Shown in pieces: positions 26,609 through 34,706 of a stretch of DNA of 64,000 nt (positions are counted from its first letter, which is position 1; each line of letters starts with the position of its first letter). The translations under genes were made by a program, and so were the position numbers. The stretch comes from Pelosinus baikalensis. Lineage in GTDB: Bacteria > Bacillota > Negativicutes > DSM-13327. The stretch lies in assembly GCF_020819555.1 (NCBI RefSeq), contig NZ_JAJHJB010000006.1, positions 62,001 through 126,000 of the forward strand. The letters run 5' to 3'. The notes beneath the pieces are model-generated. The model searched no databases, was not told the DNA's origin, and was given only the letters and a program-made list of their open reading frames with translations.

Positions 26609-26866
26609 ATGGCATATGAGAGAAAGCCCTGCAAAGGTATATTTCGTGGTCTAATTATTGGAAGGACGAATCGGAATGGTGGACCATACTCTGCCATTGA
26701 AAATGGTGAATGTAGAGTTATTGAGTATGTAGAACAGAGTGATATACCTGAATTGGTAACTCTTGAAAGAGCGGTTGCCAATGCTTTTATTCAGACAGGT
26801 ATCTGTCAGTTCGATAGTAGAGAGAAAATAGAAAAATATATGGAAGTTCAGATAAATAATGAATAA
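26609..26866 (+). CDS. Hypothetical protein, 85 residues
   Basis: Not recognised. Soluble, mixed-charge protein beginning MAYERKPCKGIFRGLIIGR, with two cysteines near residues 8 and 35, one at 66, and an acidic C-terminus. GAGGTGATAAT precedes the ATG. It opens a run of four small genes in the same orientation (to 27808) that ends in a YlmC/YmxH-type protein, so it may belong to a sporulation-linked cluster. That link is by position only. Confidence 0.65.
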   Translation: MAYERKPCKGIFRGLIIGRTNRNGGPYSAIENGECRVIEYVEQSDIPELVTLERAVANAFIQTGICQFDSREKIEKYMEVQINNE

Positions 26867-26963
26867 TGTAAAAGAATACTTTAAGGCTTAAAGGGGAATT
26901 ATTGACAGGTATATCAGAGCATGCTTTAATAAGATTATAGAAGTATATTAGGCGGTGATTGGT

Positions 26964-27194
26964 ATGAAAAGAGATGAGCGAATTCCACCAATTGAAGCAG
27001 TTGAAAAAGCATTGCGAGTGAAGCCTATTGGACGTATACAACTATTTAAAAGACCTGAATATATGCCGAAAGAAAAGGCGAACAATCAATCTCTAAAGAA
27101 AAAAGAAGACGAAGAAGAAAAGAAAGATGGGATTGTCAATCGAGCGAGTCATGCTGCTGGACGAGTCGGCGTAACAGTAGATTATAAAGTTTAA
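26964..27194 (+). CDS. Hypothetical charged protein, 76 residues
   Basis: Not recognised. The N-terminal half (MKRDERIPPIEAVEKALRVK) resembles a short folded domain. It is followed by a low-complexity Lys/Glu stretch (about 40-56) and a C-terminal SHAAGRVGVTVDYKV. No signal peptide or membrane segment is present. GGCGGTG before ATG 26964 supports this start; a GTG at 26955 is in frame but lies within the ribosome site. Confidence 0.6.
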   Translation: MKRDERIPPIEAVEKALRVKPIGRIQLFKRPEYMPKEKANNQSLKKKEDEEEKKDGIVNRASHAAGRVGVTVDYKV

Positions 27195-27252
27195 ATGAAT
27201 CGTATTGCTTTTACGAGTATGGTTTGACTGCCTTAGAGGTGATAGAAATAAT

Positions 27253-27429
27253 ATGCAAAAACCCATATGTAGTAAGTGTGTGCATCTTTATACAACTTGG
27301 GACCGAAATTTTCCCTATGGATGTAGGGCTATGGGGATTAAAAGTACATCATCGCCTTCCGAAGTGGTTAGAGGGGCCTCTGGGCAGAATTGTTTAGCAT
27401 ATACTGCAAAGCAGAGCAAGGAAAAGTAG
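27253..27429 (+). CDS. Small cysteine-containing protein, 58 residues
   Basis: Begins MQKPICSKCVHLYTTWDRNF and has CxxC, a further cysteine in PYGCRAMG and one in GQNCLAY, a pattern suggesting a metal site. Similar small proteins with a CxxC...WD...FPYGC-AMG layout occur in many anaerobes and are sometimes labelled uracil-DNA glycosylase without evidence; the function is unknown. GAGGTGAT before ATG 27253 supports this start over the open frame from 27205. Confidence 0.7.
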   Translation: MQKPICSKCVHLYTTWDRNFPYGCRAMGIKSTSSPSEVVRGASGQNCLAYTAKQSKEK

Positions 27430-27532
27430 AATAGGGAAATAGCAAGCTTAGGTGTTCATCAAATAAATTTATTGAAATGGGATATCATAAATCTTCTTGT
27501 CCCTCATAGAATGTATTGGGGGTGTGGATGAT

Positions 27533-27808
27533 ATGAAAGGCATTACCAATTGCGTATCAGATCTTAAACTTAAAGAAGTAATCAATATTGTTGATGGTAA
27601 AAGGTTAGGGGCGATTACAGATATTGAAATTGATGTGGAAAGTGGAAGATTAACAGCTATCGTAGTTCCGGGAAATGGCAGGTTTTTAGGCTTATTTGGC
27701 CGTAGCGAAGATGTTGTAATTCCTTGGGATAAAATTAATAAAATAGGGTTTGATGTTATTTTAGTAGAGGCCACTGCTTTTGCCGAAATCAAACACCTGG
27801 ATAAATAA
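27533..27808 (+). CDS. YlmC/YmxH family PRC-barrel protein
   Basis: A 91-residue single PRC-barrel domain (SDLKLKEVINIVDGKRLGAITDIEID...). GRFLGLFGRSEDVVIPWDKI is typical of the YlmC/YmxH family, whose members lie beside sigG and ylmD in B. subtilis and are linked to sporulation by context. The function is not defined. GGGGG at 27518-27522 serves ATG 27533. The recombinase-porin segment separates it from spoIIR. Confidence 0.85.
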   Translation: MKGITNCVSDLKLKEVINIVDGKRLGAITDIEIDVESGRLTAIVVPGNGRFLGLFGRSEDVVIPWDKINKIGFDVILVEATAFAEIKHLDK

Positions 27809-27936
27809 GGATTAGTAAATATGTTACGTACATATGATATAATGATAACGATTGCAGCTTTTTATGAAGTTGGCAGTCGTTTTCTTTTGATTGTTTTCAT
27901 TAAAATTAATTTTTATTTAAAAGCCAAGCAGGAGAA

Positions 27937-27983
27937 GCACAATATATGGCGTAAAGTAAATAATAGAGCACAATATCTAGTAA
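27937..27983 (+). promoter_or_regulatory. Tandem NrdR boxes upstream of nrdR-nrdD
   Basis: Two 16-base sites, at 27937-27952 and 27968-27983, match the NrdR box consensus (acaCwAtATaTwGwgt) at about 13 and 12 positions. Their starts are 31 bases apart, three helical turns, as is usual for paired NrdR sites. They lie about 120 bases before nrdR and suggest repression of the operon by its own first gene product. Confidence 0.72.
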
Positions 27984-28100
27984 GACAATGTAGCAGTAAA
28001 TTGTAGTGAGCTGATGGGTGTTAGCTCGTTTAAATATTGTTGAGAATACGTCAAGAAAAGGCTACTACTTTATGAAGTTTGTTGAAAAGGGGGAATTCCT

Positions 28101-28553
28101 ATGCGTTGTCCATTTTGTGGCTGTGTAGAAAGTCGAGTGATTGATTCACGAGCAGCGGAAGAGGGGAGTACGATTCGGCGTAGGCGTGAGTGTTTGGAAT
28201 GTATGCGCCGCTTTACTACATATGAAATGATCGAACAATCCCCCTTAATGGTAATAAAAAAAGATGGTCGTCGTGTAATCTTTGAACAGAGTAAATTATT
28301 AAATGGGATTGTAAGGGCTTGTGAGAAACGATATATACCGATTAATGAAATAGAAGCCTTAGGAGAGCGAGTAGAGCGAGATATTCGCAATACGATGGAA
28401 CGAGAAATCTCTACGCAGCAAATTGGTGAAATTGTAATGAAACATTTAAAGGATCTTGATCAAGTAGCATATGTTCGATTTGCTTCAGTGTATCGGCAAT
28501 TTGCAGATATTAATAATTTTATGGAAGAATTGCAAGCATTGATGAAAAAATAA
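28101..28553 (+). CDS. nrdR: Transcriptional repressor NrdR
   Basis: Nucleotide-sensing repressor of ribonucleotide reductase genes, 150 residues, the usual size. The N-terminal zinc ribbon has CPFC at 3-6 and CLEC at about 31-34. An ATP-cone domain follows (about 48-138, VIKKDGRRVIFEQSKLLNGI...). GGGGG precedes ATG 28101. It lies 47 bases before nrdD, with paired operator-like sites upstream, so it probably controls itself and nrdD. Confidence 0.97.
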   Translation: MRCPFCGCVESRVIDSRAAEEGSTIRRRRECLECMRRFTTYEMIEQSPLMVIKKDGRRVIFEQSKLLNGIVRACEKRYIPINEIEALGERVERDIRNTMEREISTQQIGEIVMKHLKDLDQVAYVRFASVYRQFADINNFMEELQALMKK

Positions 28554-28600
28554 ACAATAATTACAGTATAACCTATATAAAGTGAGGAATTGGTATCATT

Positions 28601-30607
28601 ATGAAAATTAAAAAGCGAGATGGACGCGAGGTCTCCTTTGATGAAAATAAAATTACAGAAGCTATCTTTAAAGCTGCTAAAGCTGTAGGTGGAGCGGATA
28701 AACAATTAGCAATGGAATTAACATTAGATGTCCTGCGCTTTTTAAAACAAGAATATAATGGGGGGACATTTGGTGTTGAAGAGGTCCAGGATGCTGTAGA
28801 AAAAATTTTAATTGAAAAAGGACATGCAAAAACGGCGAAAGCCTATATTTTATATAGAGATAAACGAACTCGTATGCGCGATGGTCAATCCTATTTGATG
28901 GATGCTGTTGCAGAAATCTTAGTAGAAACCAATCGAGAAAATGCTAATATTTCTAATTCTCCTTCAGCCAAAATGCTGCAGATTGCCAGCGCTGCCAGCA
29001 AATCTTATTATTTGAATCGCTTACTTCCTGAACACATGGCTAATGCTCATATAAAAGGAGACATTCATATTCATGATTTAGACTTTTATGGAACAACATT
29101 AACTTGTGTACAAATTCCTCTTGGTAAATTATTAAAAGATGGTTTTAATAATGGGCATGGCTATATTCGGCCACCGAAGCGCCCAGCATCTGCAGCGGCT
29201 TTAGCTGCTATTATTTTGCAAAGTTCGCAAAATGATATGCATGGTGGTCAGTCTTTTGCTTTCTTTGATTCGGATATGGCTCCTTTTATGGAAGGCATCA
29301 AAGAAGAAGAGGTTTATCAGGCGATGGAAGCATTTATTTATAATCTCAATTCTATGCATAGCAGGGCAGGAGCACAAGTTCCATTTTCTAGTCTGAATAT
29401 CGGTACAGATACTACACCAGCGGGACGTAGAGTAACGAAGAATCTTTTATTGGCATATGAGAAGGGGTTAGGCCATGGAGAGAACCCTATTTTCCCCAAT
29501 ATTATTTTTCGTGTAAAAGAAGGTATTAACTTTAATAAGAAAGACCCTAATTATGATTTATTTAAGCTGGCAATCCGTGTAGCTTCTCAGCGCTTGAATC
29601 CTACTTTTAGTTTCATGGATGCTTCATTTAACAAACCTTATGGTGATCAGATTGGCTATATGGGATGCCGTACTAGAGTTATGTCTAATAAATGCGGACC
29701 GGAAGTAACGGATGGGCGGGGAAATCTTAGTTTTACCACAGTCAATTTACCTAGGCTTGCGATTCAGGCAGAGCGAAATTTAATGAAGTTTTATCAGAGC
29801 TTATCCGATCTCATTGATTTAACTTGTGAACAGTTGTTTCATCGTTATCAGGTGCAAGGGAAATTAAGAGTAAAAGATATGCCATTTTTAATGGGGCAAG
29901 GCTTATATTTGGATTCAGACAAATTAGCTCCAAATGACACGATTGCAGATGTGATCAAACATGGTACGTTATCAGTAGGTTTTATTGGCTTAGCTGAAGC
30001 TTTGATTGCCTTAACGGGTTATCATCATGGTGAAGGCGAGGAATCCCAAATATTGGGTGAAGAAATTGTGGCATTTATGCGCAATAAAGTTGATAAGGCT
30101 ACGGATAAATACATGTTGAATTATACGTTGCTGGCAACACCGGCAGAGGGTTTAGCAGGACGTTTTGTCAAAATGGATTGCCGTGAGTATGGCTTAATTC
30201 CTGGTGTAACAGATAAAGAATATTACACTAACTCCTTTCATATTCCTGTCAATTATTCCATTAGTGTATATGATAAAATAAAAATAGAAGCGATTTATCA
30301 TAAATATACAAATGCAGGTCATATTAGTTATGTGGAGTTTACAGCACCTCCTGTGAATAACCTCAAGGCAGTTGAAGATGTGATTCGTTACATGCAGCAA
30401 TGTGATATGGGATATGCAGGCATTAATTTTCCCGTAGATTTTTGTGAAGGTTGTGGTTATCTCGGTGTAATTGGTGGGGATACATGCCCTGTATGTTCTA
30501 TGTCTGACATCAAAAGAGTACGGCGCATCACTGGTTACCTGAGTACTATTGAGCGCTTTAATGATGCGAAGCATGAAGAATTAGAGCAGCGTGTAGCACA
30601 TCTGTAA
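28601..30607 (+). CDS. nrdD: Anaerobic ribonucleoside-triphosphate reductase NrdD (class III)
   Basis: Glycyl radical enzyme reducing NTPs to dNTPs without oxygen. The 668-residue protein has an N-terminal ATP-cone (about 1-90) for allosteric control. A catalytic barrel follows, with MHGGQSFAFFD and FPNIIFRVKEG. The C-terminal zinc site is Cys615, Cys618, Cys629 and Cys632, and the glycyl radical motif is RRITGYL with Gly645. The activase NrdG is not adjacent; the next gene is a different radical SAM protein. Confidence 0.96.
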   Translation: MKIKKRDGREVSFDENKITEAIFKAAKAVGGADKQLAMELTLDVLRFLKQEYNGGTFGVEEVQDAVEKILIEKGHAKTAKAYILYRDKRTRMRDGQSYLMDAVAEILVETNRENANISNSPSAKMLQIASAASKSYYLNRLLPEHMANAHIKGDIHIHDLDFYGTTLTCVQIPLGKLLKDGFNNGHGYIRPPKRPASAAALAAIILQSSQNDMHGGQSFAFFDSDMAPFMEGIKEEEVYQAMEAFIYNLNSMHSRAGAQVPFSSLNIGTDTTPAGRRVTKNLLLAYEKGLGHGENPIFPNIIFRVKEGINFNKKDPNYDLFKLAIRVASQRLNPTFSFMDASFNKPYGDQIGYMGCRTRVMSNKCGPEVTDGRGNLSFTTVNLPRLAIQAERNLMKFYQSLSDLIDLTCEQLFHRYQVQGKLRVKDMPFLMGQGLYLDSDKLAPNDTIADVIKHGTLSVGFIGLAEALIALTGYHHGEGEESQILGEEIVAFMRNKVDKATDKYMLNYTLLATPAEGLAGRFVKMDCREYGLIPGVTDKEYYTNSFHIPVNYSISVYDKIKIEAIYHKYTNAGHISYVEFTAPPVNNLKAVEDVIRYMQQCDMGYAGINFPVDFCEGCGYLGVIGGDTCPVCSMSDIKRVRRITGYLSTIERFNDAKHEELEQRVAHL

Positions 30608-30655
30608 TGAAACGGTTAAAAGGAATGTATCGTATTTAAGATGGAGTGATAAGTT

Positions 30656-32395
30656 TTGACTTGGCAATTAAAAGAAAAGTTACAGAAAACTTTGGCAGAA
30701 GAACAGGGGGCGATGGTTTTTCCTCCTGGATCACGTCAAGGCTTTGCATTAGTGTATCCAAATACATATCATGTAGGAATGTCCAATTTAGGATTTCAAA
30801 TTATTTATCAACAAGTCAATTCTAGGGGAGATACAGCCTGCGAAAGGTTATTTTTACCTGACAGAAAAACAGAGCCTGAATATATTCGTACGAATACACC
30901 GTTAATGACGATTGAAACGCAACGCCCATTATATGGATTCTCTTTAATTGGCTTTGCTCTAACATTTGAAATGGATTATTTTAATGTAGTGAATATTTTA
31001 CAGCTTGGAAAGGTTCCTGTATTAGCTGCTGATCGGGGAGAAAAAGATCCTTTGGTTATTGCAGGCGGTCCGTGTGCGACCTTTAATCCGGAACCTTTAG
31101 CTGATTTATTTGATGTGTTTATCATTGGTGAAGGCGAAGAAATCATACACGAAATATTAGATGTCTATTATCAGGCACGTGATAATAATATCTCTAGGCA
31201 GGAAATCTTATTTCAAATAGCACAAATTCCTGGTGCATATGTGCCTTGTTTTTATCAAGTGGAATATAAAGCAGATGGTACGATTAAAAAAATGTCTTGT
31301 CCTGAGGGAGTGCCCCAGCATGTACAGCGACGCTGGATTCAAGAGTTGGATCAGTATGAGGCCCAGACGGTGATTGTAACTCCAAATACTGAGTTTAAAG
31401 ATATGTTTTTAATTGAAGTGGCTCGTGGCTGTGGTCGCCATTGTCGATTTTGTATGGCAGGGTATTGCTATCGAAATCCTCGAGTAAGATCGCTAAAGAC
31501 ATTAGAAGCGGCCGTTGTAAAGGCAAAAGAATATCGCAGTAAGGTTGGATTAATGGGGGCTGCGATTTCTGATTATCCTGAGATTGATTCGTTATGTAAT
31601 ATTATTTTAGAGCAAGGAATGCATATGTCTGTCGCCTCTTTAAGAGCCGATACTCTTACCTTGGATTTAGTAAATGCATTGGCTGTTAGTAAGCATCGAA
31701 CGATTACTTTAGCTCCGGAAGCAGCGAGTATCCGTTTGCGCAAAGTGATTAATAAAACCATTACAGATGAGCATCTATTTAATTCTATAAAAATGGCGGT
31801 TAACGCAGGGATACCCCATATTCGACTCTATATTATGATTGGCTTACCTTCTGAGGAAGAAGAAGACATTGAAGAAATCGTTACCATGGCAATAAATATT
31901 AAAGAGTATATGGAATCTTTGGGCAGTAGAGGACGGTTAACCTTAAGTGTTAATCCCTTTATTCCTAAACCTTTTACACCTTTTCAGTGGATGCCCATGA
32001 CTCAGGTTTCAGTAGTAGAAAAAAGATTAAAGTATATTAACTCTAGTTTGCGACAACGAAGAGGAATAGAAGTATTGGTTGAATCGCCAAAAGAAGCTTA
32101 TATTCAAGGGGTTTTAGCTAGAGGAGATCGGCGGTTGTCTGCTGTATTGCTAGACGCTCACGAGAAGGGCGGCAGTAAAGGCTTCAAGCAGGCGATGAAA
32201 GAGAACATGCTTCGTGAGGAAGATTACTTATATCGTCAGCGGGAGCCAGAAAGTGAAATTTTGCCTTGGAAGGTGCTGGATATGGGGCTAGATTCATTGT
32301 ACTTAGAACGAGAATTAGAAGAGGCTAAAAAAGAAGAATTTACTGCTCCATGTGCGCAAGGCTGTACTCGGTGTGGAATATGTAAAAAAGGCTGA
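30656..32395 (+). CDS. B12-binding-type radical SAM protein (TIGR03960-like)
   Basis: A 579-residue protein. The first 220 residues resemble a cobalamin-binding-like domain (YPNTYHVGMSNLGFQ; VIAGGPCATFNPEPLADLFD; IGEGEE). The radical SAM core has CGRHCRFC (Cys259, Cys263, Cys266) coordinating a 4Fe-4S cluster and LAPEAASIRLRKVINK. The C-terminal tail CAQGCTRCGIC may hold another metal site. The family is widespread in Clostridia, often split or fused with a DUF2344 protein, and its substrate is unknown. TTG 30656 follows GGAGTGAT. It is not NrdG, which is far smaller. Confidence 0.85.
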   Translation: MTWQLKEKLQKTLAEEQGAMVFPPGSRQGFALVYPNTYHVGMSNLGFQIIYQQVNSRGDTACERLFLPDRKTEPEYIRTNTPLMTIETQRPLYGFSLIGFALTFEMDYFNVVNILQLGKVPVLAADRGEKDPLVIAGGPCATFNPEPLADLFDVFIIGEGEEIIHEILDVYYQARDNNISRQEILFQIAQIPGAYVPCFYQVEYKADGTIKKMSCPEGVPQHVQRRWIQELDQYEAQTVIVTPNTEFKDMFLIEVARGCGRHCRFCMAGYCYRNPRVRSLKTLEAAVVKAKEYRSKVGLMGAAISDYPEIDSLCNIILEQGMHMSVASLRADTLTLDLVNALAVSKHRTITLAPEAASIRLRKVINKTITDEHLFNSIKMAVNAGIPHIRLYIMIGLPSEEEEDIEEIVTMAINIKEYMESLGSRGRLTLSVNPFIPKPFTPFQWMPMTQVSVVEKRLKYINSSLRQRRGIEVLVESPKEAYIQGVLARGDRRLSAVLLDAHEKGGSKGFKQAMKENMLREEDYLYRQREPESEILPWKVLDMGLDSLYLERELEEAKKEEFTAPCAQGCTRCGICKKG

Positions 32396-32410
32396 TGGGA
32401 GTGTGTAGTG

Positions 32411-33229
32411 ATGGAGCGATTTATTTTAAACTATGGAACTAGCGGGCAATGGTATGGAACGTTTACCCATTTCAGTGCATTAGCTATTAAACATGGTATA
32501 TCTAGTCGATTTGGCGGGGTAAGTAAGCCTCCATTTCATTCCTTGAATGTAGCGCTGCATACAGGTGATTGTGATGAGAGTGTTATTATAAATCGGCAGC
32601 TATTTTGTCAAGGGATTGGGATTAATTCAGAACATATTGTGACCGCTCAACAGCTTCATACGGATCATATTGCAGTGGTAACCAAGGAAGCGAAAGGAAG
32701 AGGAGCAGGCAGCTACGAGGATGCAATCCCAAATACAGATGCTCTAATTACCAATGTTCCGGGCATTCCTTTAATGTTATTTTTTGCTGACTGTGTCCCA
32801 GTGTTAATTGTAGATCCGTTACAGCGAGCCATTGGTGCAGTTCATGCAGGCTGGAGAGGAACGGTGGAAAAGATTGCGCAAAAAACAATCCTTTCCATGC
32901 AATCTAATTTTGGTACGAAACCTGAGAATTGCCTAGTTGGAATAGCTCCTTCTATTGGTCCTTGCTGCTATGTTGTTGATGAAATCGTAATCAATAAACT
33001 AAAAAAACAATTCAATAATTGGGAAGAACTAATAAAAGAAGCCAATGAAAAGGGCAAATGGTATTTTGATTTGTGGAAAGCCAATGTTCGCCAATTAGAA
33101 GAAATCGGTGTAAAAGGAAGTAACGTGGTAACCAGTGAAGTGTGTACTGCTTGTAATCATGAATTATTTTTTTCTTATCGAAAAGAAAATGGGGCTACTG
33201 GGAGAATCGGAGCTGTTATTGTCTTGTAA
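32411..33229 (+). CDS. pgeF: Peptidoglycan editing factor PgeF (YlmD, laccase-domain)
   Basis: Family of multicopper-oxidase-like fold proteins; PgeF hydrolyses wrongly incorporated L-Ser in muropeptide precursors in E. coli. The 272-residue protein has the family segments SLNVALHTGD, QQLHTDHI, FADCVPVLIVD and AVHAGWRGT, giving the His/Cys/His metal site. It corresponds to ylmD, ahead of the ylmE-sepF group. GTG 32408 precedes ATG 32411; the latter is better spaced from GGGAG at 32397-32401. Confidence 0.93.
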   Translation: MERFILNYGTSGQWYGTFTHFSALAIKHGISSRFGGVSKPPFHSLNVALHTGDCDESVIINRQLFCQGIGINSEHIVTAQQLHTDHIAVVTKEAKGRGAGSYEDAIPNTDALITNVPGIPLMLFFADCVPVLIVDPLQRAIGAVHAGWRGTVEKIAQKTILSMQSNFGTKPENCLVGIAPSIGPCCYVVDEIVINKLKKQFNNWEELIKEANEKGKWYFDLWKANVRQLEEIGVKGSNVVTSEVCTACNHELFFSYRKENGATGRIGAVIVL

Positions 33230-33252
33230 GCGAATGCTTACAAGATTTTTTT
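33223..33252 (+). terminator. Terminator overlapping the pgeF stop codon
   Basis: CTTGTAAGC at 33223-33231 pairs perfectly with GCTTACAAG at 33236-33244 over a GAAT loop, then ATTTTTTT. The 5' arm contains the last codons and the TAA stop (33227-33229) of pgeF. Confidence 0.9.
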
Positions 33253-33277
33253 ATAGAATTTATAAGTTTTGCAAGTG

Positions 33278-33412
33278 AAAACATATAAGAAATTATGAAC
33301 CAAAAAGGCACAATGCCGCAGCTGCGGCATACAAAGGAGAGCACAAAAAATACTAAATACCCACCCTTTATGTCCTTTGCGTCTTTGTGGTTCGATTCGT
33401 TTTATATGTTTT
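33278..33412. repeat. 135-base imperfect inverted-repeat element between pgeF and ylmE
   Basis: The ends AAAACATATAA (33278-33288) and TTATATGTTTT (33402-33412) are perfect inverted copies. Inside them GAACCAAAAAGGCACAA (33297-33313) is an imperfect inverse of the segment ending TTTGTGGTTC (33384-33393). An 18-base perfect palindrome, ATGCCGCAGCTGCGGCAT, lies at 33313-33330. No coding frame is present. The layout suits a small non-autonomous mobile or REP-like repeat. Confidence 0.6.
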
Positions 33413-33531
33413 AAAGGATGCGCCAGCGTTTTTCTTATTATTGTAATGTCAATATATTTTTTATGTTTAGGAGATACTTAAGAGGAAATTAATGTTTATT
33501 CGCGAATAATGCATATAATGGAGGGTTTACC

Positions 33532-34233
33532 ATGTCTATTCGAACAAACTTAACCCAAGTTATAGAAAATATTCATAGTGCTGTACATAAGAGAAGTAAG
33601 ACATTAATCAATGAATCTAAAAATGTTAAATTGGTAGCTGTAACAAAGAATCATGATGTAGCAGCAATTCAAGAAGCGGTTGCTGCTGGAGTGCTGGCAA
33701 TTGGTGAAAATAGAATACAAGAAGCCGCTAAAAAAGCTCAAATACTTCAGAAACAAGTGGAATGGCATCTTATCGGTCATCTGCAGACCAATAAGGTTCG
33801 TCAAGCAATCCAGCTGTTTGATCTGATTCATTCTGTAGATAGTAAAAAATTGGCTCTGGAAATTGATCGTATCGCCGGTGCCTTAGGGAAACGGCAAGAT
33901 ATCCTGATCCAGGTTAATATGGCTAATGAAGATACCAAATTTGGGATTGCTTCCAAAGATGTTTTAACATTAGCAAAGTGTATTAGCAATCTAGAGCATG
34001 TCCGATTATGCGGAGTTATGACGATTGCACCTTTTTATGAAAATGCAGAGCAAGCCAGACCTCTATTTCGCAATATGTGTCAATTGTTTATGGAACTAAA
34101 AAATATGAATTTGGCGAGCACAAATATAGAGTGGCTATCTATGGGAATGACAAATGATTATATTGTAGGTGTTGAAGAGGGAGCAAATTTAGTACGTATT
34201 GGTACTGGGATATTTGGACAGCGTCAATATTAA
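33532..34233 (+). CDS. YggS/YlmE family pyridoxal phosphate-binding protein (PLPBP)
   Basis: Single-barrel PLP protein of 233 residues implicated in PLP homeostasis; no enzymatic reaction is established. It shows KLVAVTKNHD with the PLP lysine (about residue 41), GENRIQEA, WHLIGHLQTNKV, SVDS, VNMANEDTKFG, GVMTIAP and LSMGMTNDY plus VRIGTGIFG. It starts at ATG 33532 behind GGAGGG, after a 300-base gap that holds the pgeF terminator and an inverted-repeat element, and it heads the ylmE-sepF-proC-ylmH-divIVA group. Confidence 0.95.
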   Translation: MSIRTNLTQVIENIHSAVHKRSKTLINESKNVKLVAVTKNHDVAAIQEAVAAGVLAIGENRIQEAAKKAQILQKQVEWHLIGHLQTNKVRQAIQLFDLIHSVDSKKLALEIDRIAGALGKRQDILIQVNMANEDTKFGIASKDVLTLAKCISNLEHVRLCGVMTIAPFYENAEQARPLFRNMCQLFMELKNMNLASTNIEWLSMGMTNDYIVGVEEGANLVRIGTGIFGQRQY

Positions 34234-34251
34234 AGGGAGGTATAAAGGGAC

Positions 34252-34680
34252 ATGAAGTTTATGGAAAAAGTCTGGGGAAGCTTAGGCTTATTTGAACCAG
34301 TAGAGGCAGAGGAAGATCCAAAGCAAAAAGTAGAAGAATTAGAAGTAGGGAAAGGGAAAAAAAATAGTAACCTAGTCAATTTACCTACTGCTCAGAAACA
34401 AATGAAAGTTATGGTAGTGGAGCCATTCTCTTTTGATGATGCTCAACATGTAGCCGATCATTTGAAAAATCGAAAACCTGTTGTTGTGAATTTTGAGAAT
34501 TGTGATAAAGAAGTTGCTAAGCGTATGATTGACTTTATTAGTGGGACTACCTATGCTTTAGCTGGAAGCATTCAAAAAATTGGTAACAACATATTTCTCT
34601 GTGCTCCTAATAATGTAGATGTTACTTATAGTCCTCATGAAGAAGGCAGCGATAAAGAATTTTTACCATGGAATAAATAA
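34252..34680 (+). CDS. sepF: Cell division protein SepF
   Basis: Membrane-binding FtsZ anchor of 142 residues that works alongside FtsA. The amphipathic N-terminus MKFMEKVWGSLGLFEPVEA is followed by an acidic/lysine linker (about 20-45). The SepF core (about 55-135) has PFSFDDAQHVADHLKNRKPV and RMIDFISGTTYALAGSI. AGGGAGG precedes the ATG. It lies 18 bases after ylmE, the standard arrangement. Confidence 0.96.
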   Translation: MKFMEKVWGSLGLFEPVEAEEDPKQKVEELEVGKGKKNSNLVNLPTAQKQMKVMVVEPFSFDDAQHVADHLKNRKPVVVNFENCDKEVAKRMIDFISGTTYALAGSIQKIGNNIFLCAPNNVDVTYSPHEEGSDKEFLPWNK

Positions 34681-34706
34681 AGAGTTAAAATACGGGGGAT
34701 TACCAG

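Noticed and set aside
27821..28006. 61-codon open frame upstream of nrdR
   Set aside because: No convincing ribosome site, atypical composition, and it overlaps the paired NrdR-box sites, so it is probably non-coding.
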